This document shows positions 1 through 12,292 of a DNA stretch of 64,000 bases, piece after piece (positions within the stretch are counted from its first letter, which is position 1; each line of letters opens with the position of its first letter). A program made the translations under genes and the position numbers. Below the pieces are notes generated by a model. The model searched no databases. It was not told the origin of the DNA and saw only the letters and a program-made list of their open reading frames with translations. Where the stretch lies: the NCBI GenBank assembly GCA_027924585.1, contig BSBM01000096.1:124001-188000 (forward strand), written 5' to 3'. The stretch comes from Larix kaempferi (taxonomy: Eukaryota > Streptophyta > Pinopsida > Pinales > Pinaceae).

Positions 1-765
1 ACCAGCGTTCTGATCGAAAATAGAACAACCCTTCGAACGACTACTGCATACTGAATCATGTGAGACCGGCCAGGGGTCCACCTCACTGTAAACGCATACC
101 GCAGTCGCCCTGGTACTGGCCTGAGCATACACAGGGTAAGTGCACCCACCATATCGAGGTGCTCAAGGACAGTCGTCGTTCGGGCTCGCAAGGCCCCTGG
201 GGTGCAACCACGGGAAACAAAGTGAAGCATTTCCACAGCCTCCTTGGAATTCCTCACAACTCAACTCGCAAATTGATCAACTAGCATAACCATGCTATTC
301 CAGAACACCTTCATTGTAGCAACTACCAACTGCCTTGGCTACTTATAGCCGGACCATTCCCAGGTCACGATGGTGGGAATGATGTCCCACTACCTTTCAT
401 CTATGTGTGAACCTATCAACTGAAACAACCCAGGGGGGTGACCATACTATCATCAAAGATCCTACGTGCCAATGTGTGAGCAATCCCCTCACATTGTGTT
501 GATCGGACCAGCCCAGTGTGCTATATGCCATCATCATGTGTGAACCCAGCCAAATCATGCAGGGGCAATCATGTGTAGAGAGGGTGGCCAGTGATCACAC
601 CACTTCACCGTACTCTCCCAAATCCGTCATACAAAATCCGTCATCGAGCCTGAGTGCAACACTGCCATGAGGCTTTGACTACTCTAATCTGGCGGCACAA
701 GCTGCTTCCGCTTACGCATACCCTCTTATGTTGGTGCACCATCTGTCACCAAGCAACCTGCAACA
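1..765 (-). repeat. Element A 3' LTR, truncated by window edge
   Basis: No convincing gene lies here. On the minus strand the segment begins TGTTGCAGG at 765 and carries a TATA-like CTATAAGTAG near 345, as expected of U3 followed by a promoter. Just upstream on the minus strand is a purine-rich run (GGGGAAAAAAAAAAACTG, about 793-776), the likely polypurine primer, after the integrase stop at 799. The other end is not in the window. Confidence 0.55.
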
Positions 766-798
766 ATCATCATCAGTTTTTTTTTTTCCCCGTGTGAC

Positions 799-1850
799 TC
801 AGACATCGCACTGCTCCAAGCCCGAGTGATAGGGCTTCAACCTGTGACCATTTACCAGCTTGGGGAGCATCCCCCCATCCAATCCGCCCCAGCCAATGCA
901 TCTGCAATTTCCCTGGCTGTTTCATGAACTTGCTGTCGTACAATAGCACCAAGTCGCCTTGCTGGAGCTGCTTATTTTTAATGTGGCGATCATGCCATGC
1001 CTTCTGGCGGTCCTTCTCCACCCCTTGGTGAAAGCCGGAGATAAAGCGATCCTCTTCTAGTTCCATCAATTGTGCTAGACGTTCATCTAATGCTGCAACA
1101 TCATCCATGCTTGTAACAGCCGCAATTCTTAGACTTGGAACAATGTACTCCATAGGCATAATTACTTCCTTCCCATATACCATCTTGAAAGGTGTTTGAC
1201 CAGTCAACCTTTTACAGGTGGTGCGATAGGCCCACAATACCGCTGGGACCTTCAAATCCCAGTCATCTCGGTTCACATTGCACACCTTTGTCAATGCGTG
1301 TTCCAATACCTTGTTAAACGCCTCCACTGTTCTATTTTCCTGTGGGTGATAGGGTGTACTCTTCTTATGCTATATCTGCAATTCGTTCATCAAGGCGTTG
1401 ATAGTGCGATTCAGAAAGTGGCTACATTGATCACTCAGCAATATCTTAGGGCAGCCGAATCGAGTGATAATGTGATCAAACAAAAATCGAGCAACCGTTG
1501 CGGTGGAGCAACCAACTACAGGTGCTGCTTCAGCCCACCGGGTCAAGTACTCTGTCGCTGTGATAATATACCATGCACCTGTGCATTTCCCTGGTGGATG
1601 AATCAGTCCTACAAAATCCACAGCCCATTTTTTGAATGGTTGCAGTGTCACTTGAGGTAGCAGTGGCATTTCGTCTCATCTGGACGGCTTGCCAGTTCGC
1701 TGACAAACATCACAAGACCGCGCATAGTCTGTCGCATCATTATGTAATGTGGGCCACCAAAGTCCTGCATGCAATACCTTTCAGGTAGTCTCCCGACTGC
1801 CATAATGTCCTCCCACCACTCCACCATGTGCCTCAGCCAATATCTGTGCT
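799..1850 (-). pseudogene. Element A integrase
   Basis: C-terminal pol domain that would insert cDNA into the chromosome. The translation shows the HHCC zinc domain (HGGVVGGHYG near 1810, CDVC near 1710), the first catalytic Asp in AVDFVG (about 1640), the second in LLSDQCSHF (about 1430) and the Glu in RTVEAFNK (about 1325), so all three DDE residues remain. Stops fall before KVLHAG, after NELQI and elsewhere. Near 890 the frame shifts. The true ending continues in another frame as [17 protein letters not shown] and stops at 801-799, directly before the polypurine tract. There is no chromodomain and no extra ORF after it, unlike element B. Confidence 0.85.
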
Positions 1851-2089
1851 TGCTCATGAGGCAAGACACATCTACGCAATATCTCATCAGAACCGAATTT
1901 ATACAACTCTCTCGCGATCAGTTGAAAGTCGGCAGCCTTGACGACCAAATGCTTCTTCTGAGTAGTGGTAAAGTCATCGGGCGTGGTGCCAGTCACCAGA
2001 CACTGAAGGATGTCATTAAAATACTGATCAGCAGCAGCAACGTGAAATAGTTGGGCATTCGACAACCCGTCTTCGATATTAGTCGGTTC

Positions 2090-2475
2090 CTCCCCTGTAT
2101 CAATCCGTGACAAATGATCTGGTCCAACATTCAACTGCCCCGGTTTCACAACAACCTCAAAATCAAACTCCTGAAACAACAGTAGCCACCGGTAGATCTT
2201 CCCCCCCAACACAGGCTTATTGACCAAGTCTTTCAATGTAGAATGATCAGTGAACATTTTAAAGTGGCCACCCAACAAATAATGCTTGAATTTCTGCAGT
2301 GTGTAAACCATGGCCAGACCTTCACGTTCTGTGGTAGTGTAATTGTGCTCTGTAGAGGACAACTTCCGACTGGAAAAAGCAATGGGATGATCAATGTCGC
2401 CTTCTCCTGGTTGAGCCAATACAACACCTAATGCAACCGATTAGGCATCAACGTGGACATGGAATTCCTAAATCC
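2090..2475 (-). pseudogene. Element A RNase H
   Basis: Ty3-type RNase H that degrades the RNA template during reverse transcription. The motifs are in order: HVHVDA (first Asp, about 2455), TTEREGLAMVY (Glu), KMFTDHSTL (Asp) and VGPDHLSR (last Asp, about 2110). The four acidic positions are kept, but a stop interrupts the segment after HVHVDA. It is continuous with RT upstream and the integrase zinc domain downstream in one long minus-strand frame (2419-1781). Confidence 0.8.
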
Positions 2476-2536
2476 AGTCCGGAAAAACCAAAATCGGTGC
2501 CAATGCCATCTTCGCCTTGAGCGTTTCAAAGCTATC

Positions 2537-3597
2537 CTAACATTCCAGGCTCCACTGGAATGCCGTGTCCTTCTTCAACAACTTTTCCATAGGGGCAGTA
2601 ATCGCAGCATAACCCCTAATGATCTTGCGGTAATATCCCGTATGACCCAAGGTGGCGCGCAAATGCTTAACAGTGGTCAGTGTTTGCAACCCCAAAATAA
2701 GCGCAATCTTGGCTGGATCAACAAACAATCCCTACTTACACACGATATGACCCAGCAATATTCCAAAGGGAGCACAAAAAATACATTTCTTCAAGTTCAA
2801 CGATATTTGGTGCTGTCGGCATTACTCGAGCATTAACCATAGATTGGCCAGATGATCCCGAATCAATCCATAAACGGTCCAATCATCCATATATACCTGC
2901 AGAAACTTCTAAATAAAATCTTTGAATGCGGCAAAATGACCCTGAAGAATATCGCAGGTGCATTCTTCAAACCAAACGGCATGACCGTGTACTGAAAGCA
3001 ACCCCATTCAGTAACGAAGGTTGTCTTATGGCGATCTTCCTTGGCAATGCAAATCTGATGGTAGCCAGAGAATCCATTAGTGAAAGAGTACATCTGCTGG
3101 CCACCCACTCCTTCCAGTACTTCATTAGTAAATGGAGTCGAAAAAGGGTCATGCAAGCAGGCATCGTTCAACTTCCTCAAGTTGACACAAATGCGCACTT
3201 CACCCATTTTATTGTCTTGCACTACCATAGGACTGATCCATTCAGATTCTTCTACAGGTTCAATATTACCAGCATCCAACATGCGATCAAGTCCTACCTT
3301 GACTTTTTCCTTATGTTGCAAGTTCAACCGATAAGGTCGTTGTCAAATCGGCTTAGCATCCGGCTTTAAGGGAATCTTCATCTTGCCTAAATCACCTAGT
3401 ATTCCCTTCATCTCAAAAAAATTTGTAGGAAACACATCTTGAAATTCATGAAGTAACTCAGTGACCTTACTCATCATCTCATCATCCCAATAATCTCCAA
3501 CATTGGCAAACTTGGGAGTAGCCTCAGTTCCGATATTCATCTTGCAGATCTGTAATGGTTGACTGAATGGCGTACATGGTGCAACAGGTGGGACCAC
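2537..3597 (-). pseudogene. Element A reverse transcriptase
   Basis: RT domain of the pol polyprotein. It shows the entry block (QRPYRL, then IEPVEESEWISPMVVQ), the LRKLNDACLHDPF block, FTNGFSGYHQI, the GLKNAPAIF block and the catalytic YMDD box at 2893-2882. The connection piece LRATLGHTGYYRKIIRGYA lies at 2537-2728. Breaks are a stop before QRPYRL (about 3342) and a frameshift around 2925-2863 before YMDD. It closely parallels element B RT (23414-24319). Confidence 0.85.
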
Positions 3598-4224
3598 ATC
3601 GCGACTTTCTTCAGATTCAGGAATGTTAACATTCTGGGGATCGTCATCATCCTCCGGGCCACCACTGATATTGAAACATTCCTAGAACAACCTGAAGTAC
3701 CACATCACGGATGAGTTGCAAGGAGTTATGGACATCAGGGTTAGCATCCACGAACGTGAATGTATGAGTGAAGTAGACCGCCAATTCCCCCCATGTTGTA
3801 AATTCTCGGCGCAACTCAGCTGCGGTGTACCATGAGCATCGCATCTCATCTAAAGTATGGATAAAAGCATGGACCCACTCATCGCGGGTCCGCGCACTCC
3901 ATAACTGTTGACATTCCATCACATGATCCTGGGATTGTTCCACCCATCATACTTTCCAGCGTGATAAACCTCAGTGTTTCCAAACCGAACCATCATCAAC
4001 CTCCGACACTGCGACCAATCAGTAATGAAATTCTTGTGTGTCACCCACTAGCATGCTGGAACAGCCTTCAATGCTTCCGCTAATGCCAGCAATCGCTGGG
4101 GTTCTGAGACCCGTTCTTCAAATTCTGCCAAAAATCTAGTGAGGTCAGGCAACCCCTCATAGACAGGCAATGTGACTGTTTCTATTGCAACACGACATAA
4201 AGACTGTGTAATTAAGCCACATTT
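3598..4224 (-). pseudogene. Element A protease-RT linker
   Basis: Degenerate coding spacer. A 98-codon open piece (3943-3647) keeps the reading direction of pol but matches no enzyme I recognise. It contains the intact counterpart (about 4050-4100) of the site into which element H inserted in element B: CTGGAACAGCCTTCAATGC here, against CTGGAGTAGCCTT then CAATGC in B after removing H. Confidence 0.5.
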
Positions 4225-5106
4225 TCAAAACGGTACTTCATGCATCCGGTTCTGCCAATGTTTGAAGGCATCATCAGAGTCGAAAGATGCAGAACTCTCA
4301 CTGCGCCACTCCAGCTCACTGTGGATAGTAAGATGAATATAATCTTCAGAAATGTTGAATGCATGATCCCAATCAGTGAGATCGTCATCTTTTATAGGCT
4401 CAACATATCGACGTCCTTCAGCAGGATCCAATGGGGCTACGACTCTGAAATCGCGATTCTAAAAGGTCATCATGCGCTTCTTGAAATTGATTACAGCTCC
4501 ACTATCGTTAGCCCATCCTATCCCCAAGAGAGCAGGATAGGAGATTCCTTCCTCAACTACTTCAATGACATCGAAGTCAGCATAAGTCTTCATTCCCTCA
4601 ATATCAATTGTGAGCTGCGGAACTCGCCCAATAGGTGTAACCTTCGCATGGTTAGCCAATCGGAGCTGCACAGGAGACCAGCTCAATGTCGGACTCCCCA
4701 TCTTTTGCCACGCCTGCCTGGTTTAGATGTTAACATCCGAACCAAGGTCAAGAATCACAAAGTCAACATCATAGTCACCAATCTGAATATTCATTCGCAT
4801 TTCCTTGCCAGTCTTCCGTCGCTCTAAGGAGTTTACAGCCGACTCCTGCCATCCTTTCTGAAATTGTTGTAACCATCCCTCAATCTCAACTAGAGAAACC
4901 GAGTCTCGGGCCAACAACAGACAACTCTTGAGAAACTTTTGCAATATCCCTGGGGTTGGTGGATCGACGTCTGATGTGGCATCAAAGACAGGCGGCATAT
5001 CGCAAACAACAGCCTTACCACGGTCTTTCTCCAATGTGCGACGTGCCTCCAGGAATGTCTCTCGCTTGGCATCAATGTCAAAGGGTACCGTCTTCTGACC
5101 AGCCAA
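4225..5106 (-). pseudogene. Element A aspartic protease
   Basis: Pepsin-like retroviral-type protease that would process Gag-Pol. The active-site box is FVILDLGSDVNI, with DLGSD at 4749-4735, the form seen in some plant Ty3/gypsy lineages in place of DTGA. The second half ends YPALLGIGWANDSGAVINF (about 4530-4470), the flap/wall region. Stops lie after VNI and after MMTF. The fragment 4431-4225 (DPAEGRRYVEPIKDDDL onward) continues into the linker. Confidence 0.75.
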
Positions 5107-5109
5107 CCG

Positions 5110-7592
5110 AATCAGTGGTCACGAACCATCTTCCCCAGTCGTCTTTCCTCCACAAGTGACAACAGCCATCAAAGCATCTTGCGGTCGCGGTTCTGCAGAA
5201 ATGGTCGCAATATGTGCACCTTGCATCTGGTTCTGCTGCAAATTCCTTGGTTGATTGATATTTTGATTGGTGTTTGGCTGTGGCCATGGGGGCTGCTTCT
5301 GTGCTGGTTGTTGTACCTGATTCTACACTGGTTGTTGCGGCTGGGCCTGATTCTGTAGTTGCGGGGAGTTCCTAGCTTACCATCGTGCAATCAACTGTGG
5401 ACAATTTTCAACCGTATGATCATTACCGTAACAGAAGGTACACTGGTTCTGTAGCAATGGGTAGTCACGCTGGTAATGTCCCCAGACCGCACAGTGATAA
5501 GATTGAATAGGTCCACGACCACCTCGGCCTCCTCCTCCACGACCAAATCCATCATCGTGTCCACCCTGGTATCCTCCACAGTAGCCGCCCTGTTGTTGGT
5601 ACTGAGGTTGATTGAACTGTTGCTACGCTGGTGCTGGCAGCATCCATTTCCCTTGTGGTACATACTATGGTTGTTGCACTTACTGAGGCTGTGGGGGGTT
5701 CATCGGTGTATATTGTGGTACGAACTCTGCGGTTGAGGTATCGGCTGATCTACCTATGGCTGTAGCGGTGCAGCGTGTTGATCATCTTTGACATAGAATG
5801 CATCACACATTCGATCCTGTAGAAACCCATATGCATGACAATCCTTGTCATTGTGTCCTACCGACTTGCAGAAGGTGCAATACAGATTCCGTGGAGTTGT
5901 AACCATTTTCTGCATATATGGGCAATTATCGTGACTATGCCTGAACACTTGGCAAACATGATACCATGGCATACTACCACCATTCAACGGATTGGGTGCA
6001 TCAGAGACCAAATAATTACGAAAATCTGGGCAATCATCTTTCGTATGTCCCTCTCGTCGACATCACGTACACGATACTTCATCGCGTTGTTCCTTGTTCT
6101 TCTTCAAATCTTGCAACTGTATAGTCAAGTTGGCGAGCTGTGTCTGTATCTGCGACATCCCGGCTGTATTATCTCCAATTGGTGACACTTCCAATCGCAT
6201 TGCGATCTCTAGAGCTTCGCTAGGTGTCGAAATGTTTTGTTGTATCAGCGGCAGCCGAATGTGGGGTAATAGTGCCGCAATGAAGCATTCTTTATGTTGG
6301 ATATCGTTCATATCGAAACTAACCTTTTCCATCAGCGTCTTGAATCGCTGATCGAAATCCCAAACTATCTCATTTGGATACTATTTAATTTCCTTCAGTT
6401 CAGTAATGTATTGAGCCTCTGACTTAGGCCGTCTAAATTCAGCAATCAGTCCTTCCCGAATCGCATCTAGGGACTTTTCTAGTGTTCTTGTAGGAACCAA
6501 AATAAACTTCATGAACCAATTTAATGCATGACCTCACAAGGTCGTGGCCAACTGCCCTTTCTTAGCATTATCATCAGTGACATGTTTCATGGTCCAGACT
6601 GCTTCACACAAAAACCAGTACTATTCTGGGTTGTCTGTCGCACTACCATGGAACAACGGTAACTTTGCATCATCACCTGCCATTTTGGGCTTCCTTCCTC
6701 CTGTCACTACGCTACTACTACCAATTAACTTATGCGGAACTGATGAACTCGGCTGTGCGAAGTAGTATTTCTTGTTGGTTGAGAGTTAGTGAGCAGAGGG
6801 GTCAGTATGTTTGTGCCGGGGTTTGGCCCTGCCTCTATCTTGGGCGTAGCCTGGTTATCCCTGTCAGGACTGTGAGGTTGCTTCATCCCATGTGGCCTTC
6901 CTTAACGGTCTCGCAGTCCAATCGCAGCATGACCTTCTCCTATCCTCTGCCTCTTTTCCTGTCGGAACCTTGCTCCTCCCCTCATAAGGCCACTTTCTTC
7001 CTCGGCTTCACTCACAGTCTCCTCATAGTCTGCACCCATCTACCCCTTTACCATTCCTTCGATCGCCCCCCGACAGTCGCGATACCCACGGCCTCCGCCC
7101 ACCAAGCTACTTACTGATCAAGGTGCATCTTCAAAATACTTTTTTCACAGATTAGCATCTTAATCGATAGTTGGAGTGACAGCAAAAACCTTCCCCTCGG
7201 TTCGTCAAAAAAGTATCTTTCAGCTTCACTATAGGATTTCTTCATGTCAACCACGAATTTAGTAATTATCCTTCCAAGATGCTATCAAGCCAGACTTCGA
7301 CAGCCTGTGATGCCTTATTATCGACTTCCTGCAGTTCTTGAATCAATTATGGGGTCCAAGCCGTCGACTCACCACCTTGGAAGTTCCTTTTCTGGAAGTT
7401 CAGCTTCGACAACCATTCATACAAAATGACCAGAAATTCACAAAAAAACCATTCACACGGACCGTCACGAATATATCTCCCCAGCCAGTGATCTACTATC
7501 AGTCGCGTGTTCCGACTTTCTTCTTCAGCAAACTCCTGTAACTTCTGATCGAACCATTTATGTATCTCCGGCTTCGTCGGGTGCCACAACAT
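5110..7592 (-). pseudogene. Element A Gag with several zinc knuckles
   Basis: Structural protein of the virus-like particle. The first Met is at 7592 (MLWHPTKPEIHKWFDQKL), about 44 bases inside the LTR. The gag core is at about 6700-6180 (YWFLCEAVWTMKHVTD, WDFDQRFKTLMEKVSF, LPLIQQN). Then comes a chain of CCHC knuckles: CRREGHTKDDC (about 6050, first Cys pair damaged by a stop), CTFCKSVGHNDKDC (about 5870) and CTFCYGNDHTVENC (about 5440). A Gln/Pro-rich stretch separates knuckles (about 5750-5560) and another follows (5390-5230). Many stops. The plus-strand open frame at 6665-7117 is a shadow of this gene. Confidence 0.75.
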
Positions 7593-7635
7593 GACCTCCT
7601 TCTACTCTACACATGGTCCCAGCAACAGAACCATT

Positions 7636-8408
7636 TGTTGACCAAATCGTGGCCTCACAGTTGACAGGGGTTCACCAACTGTCGACACATACCACAGTCT
7701 CCCTAGGCACCGACCCGGGCAGGCTTGAGCCCACCCAGCAACACCCGCAGAGAAGATGAGGTCTCACCCGAGGCGTCCAAGAAGAGCAGACGGAACCATG
7801 TTTCCGCCGAGGGAGGAGGAGAGTTGTGGCTATGCAAACTATCTATCTTGCAGTATTCAAACAGAATTATAACATTTCAACTAATCGCAGCATTCATATT
7901 CCATATGAAACAGATCATTTAATCGCATCAATTCTCATTTCAACAATAGTAAGCAGATACTACATTAAACAACAACTATATATCGCACTATTGCACAGAA
8001 ATTGCACCATAACATCATTGTATTACTATTGCGGTTAAAATACCAGAGGCAAAACATACATCTTCTCCACTTCTCGCTATCTTCTCCTCTTCATCCTTCC
8101 CATCTAACACTTATGACTCTCATCTATTTATAGGATTTTTCCATTACAATATTTGTCCACTTACAACTAACTTCCTAACCGACACTGTGGACAGTTGACT
8201 CATTATCTAACTAACTTGGTCCAAATGACCCCAAAAACTTGCATACCGCGGTACAATTGCCTCGATATTACAAAATACATGGTCCAAGTGACCCAAAACC
8301 TGCCAACTATGGTCTACTTTAGCACAAAATACTCCTTCCACACCTTTATCCAACGTGTCACAATGTCGGCAGTACTGCGACACGTCCTCCTCAAACTGCC
8401 TGCCAACA
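7636..8408 (-). repeat. Element A 5' LTR
   Basis: Read on the minus strand it starts TGTTGGCAGG (8408) and ends GGTCAACA (7636), the usual TG...CA ends, with a TATA box CCTATAAATAG near 8125. A priming-site-like sequence follows on the minus strand (TGGTTCTGTTGCTGGGACC, just below 7636); I did not match it to a particular tRNA. Part of it (around 7740-7810) resembles the LTR at 17143-17878. It abuts the CT-rich tract at 8409. Confidence 0.6.
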
Positions 8409-8722
8409 AACCTATAATCTCTATCTCTCTAAATCCATAACCCCAAATCTCTCTCTTTCAAAATCCATAATCCCTAATCTATCTCTCTCTCTAAACCAGT
8501 AACCCCCAATATCTCTCTCTCTAAATCCCTAACCCCAAAACTCGTTGTCTCTCACTAAATCCCCAACCCCTAATATCTCTCTCTCTCTGAAACCATAATG
8601 CCTTATCTCTCTCTCTCTCTACACCCCTAACCCCAACCTCTCTCTCTTTCTCTAAAACGCTAACCTCTAGTCTCTCTCTCTCTAAACACCTAACCCTGAA
8701 TCTCTCTCTCTCTCTCTAAACC
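8409..8722. repeat. CT-rich / CCCTAA-like tract, left part
   Basis: Low-complexity DNA: runs of (CT)n alternate with short blocks such as AAACCCCTAACCCCAAT, recurring every 30-50 bases. It is one tract with 14880-17142, split by insertion of element G. No gene. Confidence 0.9.
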
Positions 8723-9463
8723 TGTTGCTAGGTTTTTCACCCTAGCTTGTGCAAATGAGCACCTACTAAGGAGAAGGGCCTCCTTAGTAGCAGTTCAAAA
8801 AATATAGTAAATAAAAGACAGTAACTAAAACAGTAACTATTCTAAGCATGTGCATAAAATAACAGAAAGATAATAAAATTGGTTTTTTGTATTGATTATA
8901 CCTCCAATATGAAGGTTGGTGAAGCCCTTGCAGTAGTCCAAGAGGGTTGCTTCCAAGCTCCAGTGTTGTTCCTTTCTCTTTCTCCAAAGGGTTTTGGAAA
9001 TGGGCCAAAGGGGCACTCAAATGTGAAAGTAGCTCAAGGGTAAGCTAGGGTTTCAGGAGTGATTTTGGCATAGTAAGGATATGTATGATTGTGGATATAA
9101 AATGGGGAGCCTCTATCACCTATTTATAGGTTTTTAGTGGTGGAGTGCTGACCCATGGTTTTGGGCACCATATGGTTTAGGTCAGCTGTATAGGGTTTTT
9201 GCTTCCTTTTTTCCCTCTTTTTCCTCTTTTTTGTATTTTGTATTCCCTTTTTAGAGGGTTTTTGCTATTTTTGGAGGAATTTACTTTATTTTGGGGGGAA
9301 AGGGGGGTTTTGGGCCTTTTGGAGGCTTTTTAATGGTTTTTTGGCCTTTTGGAGGCATTTTAATGGGTTTTTAAGGTTTTGGAGGCAAATATGGTAGGAA
9401 ATATGGACAAATGAGTCATGTAATGGGGTAGATGAGGTAGTGAGCACTTTTTGTGTGTTAACA
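8723..9463 (-). repeat. Element G 3' LTR
   Basis: 741 bp, starting TGTTAACAC and ending CCTAGCAACA on the minus strand. A TATA box CCTATAAATAGG lies at about 9130-9119. Its partner is 14143-14874. The LTR of element D (50333-51004) has the same ends and layout but is clearly diverged, so the two are related subfamilies. Confidence 0.9.
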
Positions 9464-12292
9464 GATTGCCCCCTGATGTGTGAGGGTAGGAGCTCATCGT
9501 ATGGCCGATAGACATCATAAGTCTTTGATGGTTTTCCTGGGATGTGGAGAGGAGAAGAAACGAACTATAGCCCGAAACAACGGTCCTGAACAAACTGCAA
9601 AAACTGAAAATACATGACCTCAATAATGAATGAGGAATAATCTGAACATATGGACGAGGCAGGCATTGCCATGCTCGTATCATGATATAGAACAATAACA
9701 AGGGGGTTCAAAAAATGGGGACCTAAAATATACATGGCCTCAACTGAGGAAGAATCTCAAAATATGGACGAGGCGGGCATACCCATGCTCGTATCTAGAT
9801 ATATATAAAAAATAACAATGAGGCCCAAAAATGGGGGCCTGAAGGAGACATGGAGAACCACTGTGTACATCATAAGGGTCCAGAGCGGACGCAAATATGG
9901 GACATACTGCTGGGCTGACCATGTCTGAGCTGAAGAACTGATACACTGGAATAACAACAATGCTGCTGAGTGTGGTACCAGAGGAACTGATGAGCTGCTG
10001 GATCATAGTGACGGGTAGTCATGCCCTCAATGGTACACTGAACTGGAACTGAACTGGGTACTCAAGGAAGCATATAACTGGATGGCTTCTGAATACAATC
10101 GCCAACGCAACCCAGACATCCACGGGAACATATAACTGGGCGTTCCGAGGGGACTTACCAGTGTGCTAGAGTCGGGGGAGATCTAGGGTCTTCAACCAAA
10201 AACTAAAGGGATATATACCATGCGCGATTCTCAACGATGCGATCAAGGTGTTGAAGTTGAGCATGTGAGAAACAACCACTCGGAGAGGCATTGATGACTC
10301 CTCTCAAAATGTTCCGTAGGCACTCACCACAGATGGTGATGAGTCTAAGGTGTAGGGACCTATGGGTCTATCCTCTGGAATAGATGGGCTGTCGTCGACA
10401 GAGGGAGACCTGCAACTAGCAAGGCAATGATGTTTCCTTGATAGGAGCACGAGGTGGAGAACTGAAGTCTGAGAGTACTGATTGTAGGACTGACATACTA
10501 TGGGGGATAACTGGGCAAGTAGAGTGGGTGGACTCAAACTTCCTTTGTCCAGAGAATGATGGCAGGGATGATCGGGCAACAAATGAAACTAACTGGTGGG
10601 AAAGGGATCATAGCTGTAATGGATCAAGGATAGTCACTGGGATGAGTGATAATCAAGCTGGTGTAAGATGGCAGGAGACTGCAGAATACTCTGAACAAAG
10701 GCGACCTGATTGGGGGTGCTGCGGAGATGATCGATCATAGTGTCAAGAGGCACGGGGGGACTTCTTCACAGGTTAAGGAATGAGAAGAAGTGTGTTCAAA
10801 ATGGTACTGTCGTGTGGATTTATACGAGCCCAGGACAGTGCATGCTCGTGATTGCTTTCAATTTTAAGGAGTTTGAAAGCGATAAGAAGACTCTAAAATA
10901 ATGGAATGGTACTGTCGTGTGGATTTGCACGAGCCCAGGACAATTCATGTTCGTGTTTGCTTTCAATTTTAGAGAGTATAAAAGTGATAAGAAGACTCCA
11001 GGGGGTTGATTTTTCGTGTGTTAGTCTCCAAGGCCCGAAGAAGCATAAAAGAATGCAATGAAGAACTCTTCTAGCCAGTGTGACTAGAGTATTCATTTTT
11101 CGTAATTAGTCTATCAGGTCCGGAAAAGGGTTAAACTTATACCAGTTAGACGCCCTTTCAGGTACTTTAACGAGCATGAAAGGAAGCAAGATTGCTTGGA
11201 GATCTTTTCATTTTTTAAGGAGTTAGAAAAGAGCTTAACAGAAACTCCCTAAGTGCCTTTTTCATAAAGGACTTGTCCGGCCCAAAAAATGGATAAAATT
11301 ATACCGAACAAAAGGAATGGTCGGGAAAGGAGGAAGTGCTCAATCAAGGAACATTGATGATGACCAAGAATGAGGGTAGGGGGGAACACTAGTGGGCCTC
11401 CTTGCGGGATAATGAATGGTGGAAAAATAATGAAATAATTGCAGTATGAATGGAGTGAATGGCTCATGTAAAAATGTGGAACAATCCGATGGTGGCTGAT
11501 GTGGTTCACAAACCGAGGCAGCAAGGTGTCGGGACACAATGTTGAAATTGTACCTGGTGAGAGCGAGAAATGATTTCAAGCATCATCACGAGCTCGGAAA
11601 ACTGAATCCAACAATATAAAAAGTGTAAAAAATGGATAACGGTCGAGGTGGCATGCAAACCAAGGCAACAGGGGGCATTTTGGAAAAAATACCCAAAAAA
11701 TATGAGGGTGAGAGCGAGAAATGATCTCAAGAATCATCACGGGCTCGAAAAAATGAATTCGATGACATAAAGTATATAAAAAACAGGCTACGGCCGATGT
11801 GGCACGCAAATTGCGGCAACAAGGTGAAATGTCACGATGTCAATAAAGGTTCTGGTGAGAGCGAGAAATGATCTCAAGCATCATCACAAGCACGGAAATA
11901 TGAATCCGACGATATAAGGAACATCAGAATGGACGACAGCTGAGGTGGCACGTGAACCAAGGCGACGGGGGGCGTTTTGGAAAAAATACCCAAAAAATAT
12001 GAGGGTGAGAGCGAGAAATAATCTCAAGCATCATCATGGGCACAGAAATATGAATCCAGTGGTGCAAATGGTGCAAAAAATGGAGGTCATAAGGACTCTG
12101 AAATGGTCAAAGGAAATAACGACATTAAAAAATGGTTACAAATGAAGGTGAGCCCACCAAGCCAAAGATGCAGTGGGAAGAAATGATGGCCCATGGGGGC
12201 AAAATACTAGGTGTATCATATCAAATCAAATATACAAGTTATATGTGACCTCAAAAATGGTTGAGATCACAAATGTGAAAAAGTGAGCAGGG
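9464..12292 (-). other. Element G 3' untranslated repeat region
   Basis: No coding region supported. From the polypurine tract (about 9464-9475) this 2.8 kb contains hairpin units, for example arms GCTTTCA (10854-10860) and TGAAAGC (10874-10880), and ACTGTC (10806-10811) and GACAGT (10834-10839). A direct repeat of about 105 bp begins at 10801 and 10906, and a 150-bp tandem array starts at 11556. The same region, diverged, occurs in element D at 51005-51514 and 58984-60720. Confidence 0.75.
11556..12150. repeat. About 150-bp tandem repeat, four units (element G)
   Basis: The motif GGTGAGAGCGAGAAATGAT starts units at 11556, 11707, 11854 and 12004 (last copy with one change), spacing 151, 147 and 150. 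Units share GGCATTTTGGAAAAAATACC and ATGAATCC blocks. Homologous units occur at about 60257, 60405 and 60554 in element D. Confidence 0.85.

Larger units (their letters stand above)
1..8408 (-). mobile_element. Element A, decayed Ty3/gypsy retrotransposon
   Basis: Minus-strand element with the order LTR (7636-8408), gag, zinc knuckles, DLGSD protease, RT (YMDD), RNase H, integrase, polypurine tract and a second LTR running off the window start (1-765). The pol order RT-RNaseH-INT is that of Ty3/gypsy. Every domain is broken by stops or frameshifts, so it is a fossil. Its pol is clearly homologous to element B. Its two terminal LTRs do not look alike in their first 100 bases, so the element may be a chimera. 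A 5-bp duplication cannot be tested because the left end is outside the window. Confidence 0.85.

Noticed and set aside
60-284. 74-codon plus-strand ORF
   Set aside because: No motif, lies in a putative LTR.
6665-7117. 150-codon plus-strand ORF
   Set aside because: Antisense shadow of element A gag; no recognisable motif and composition follows the opposite strand gene.
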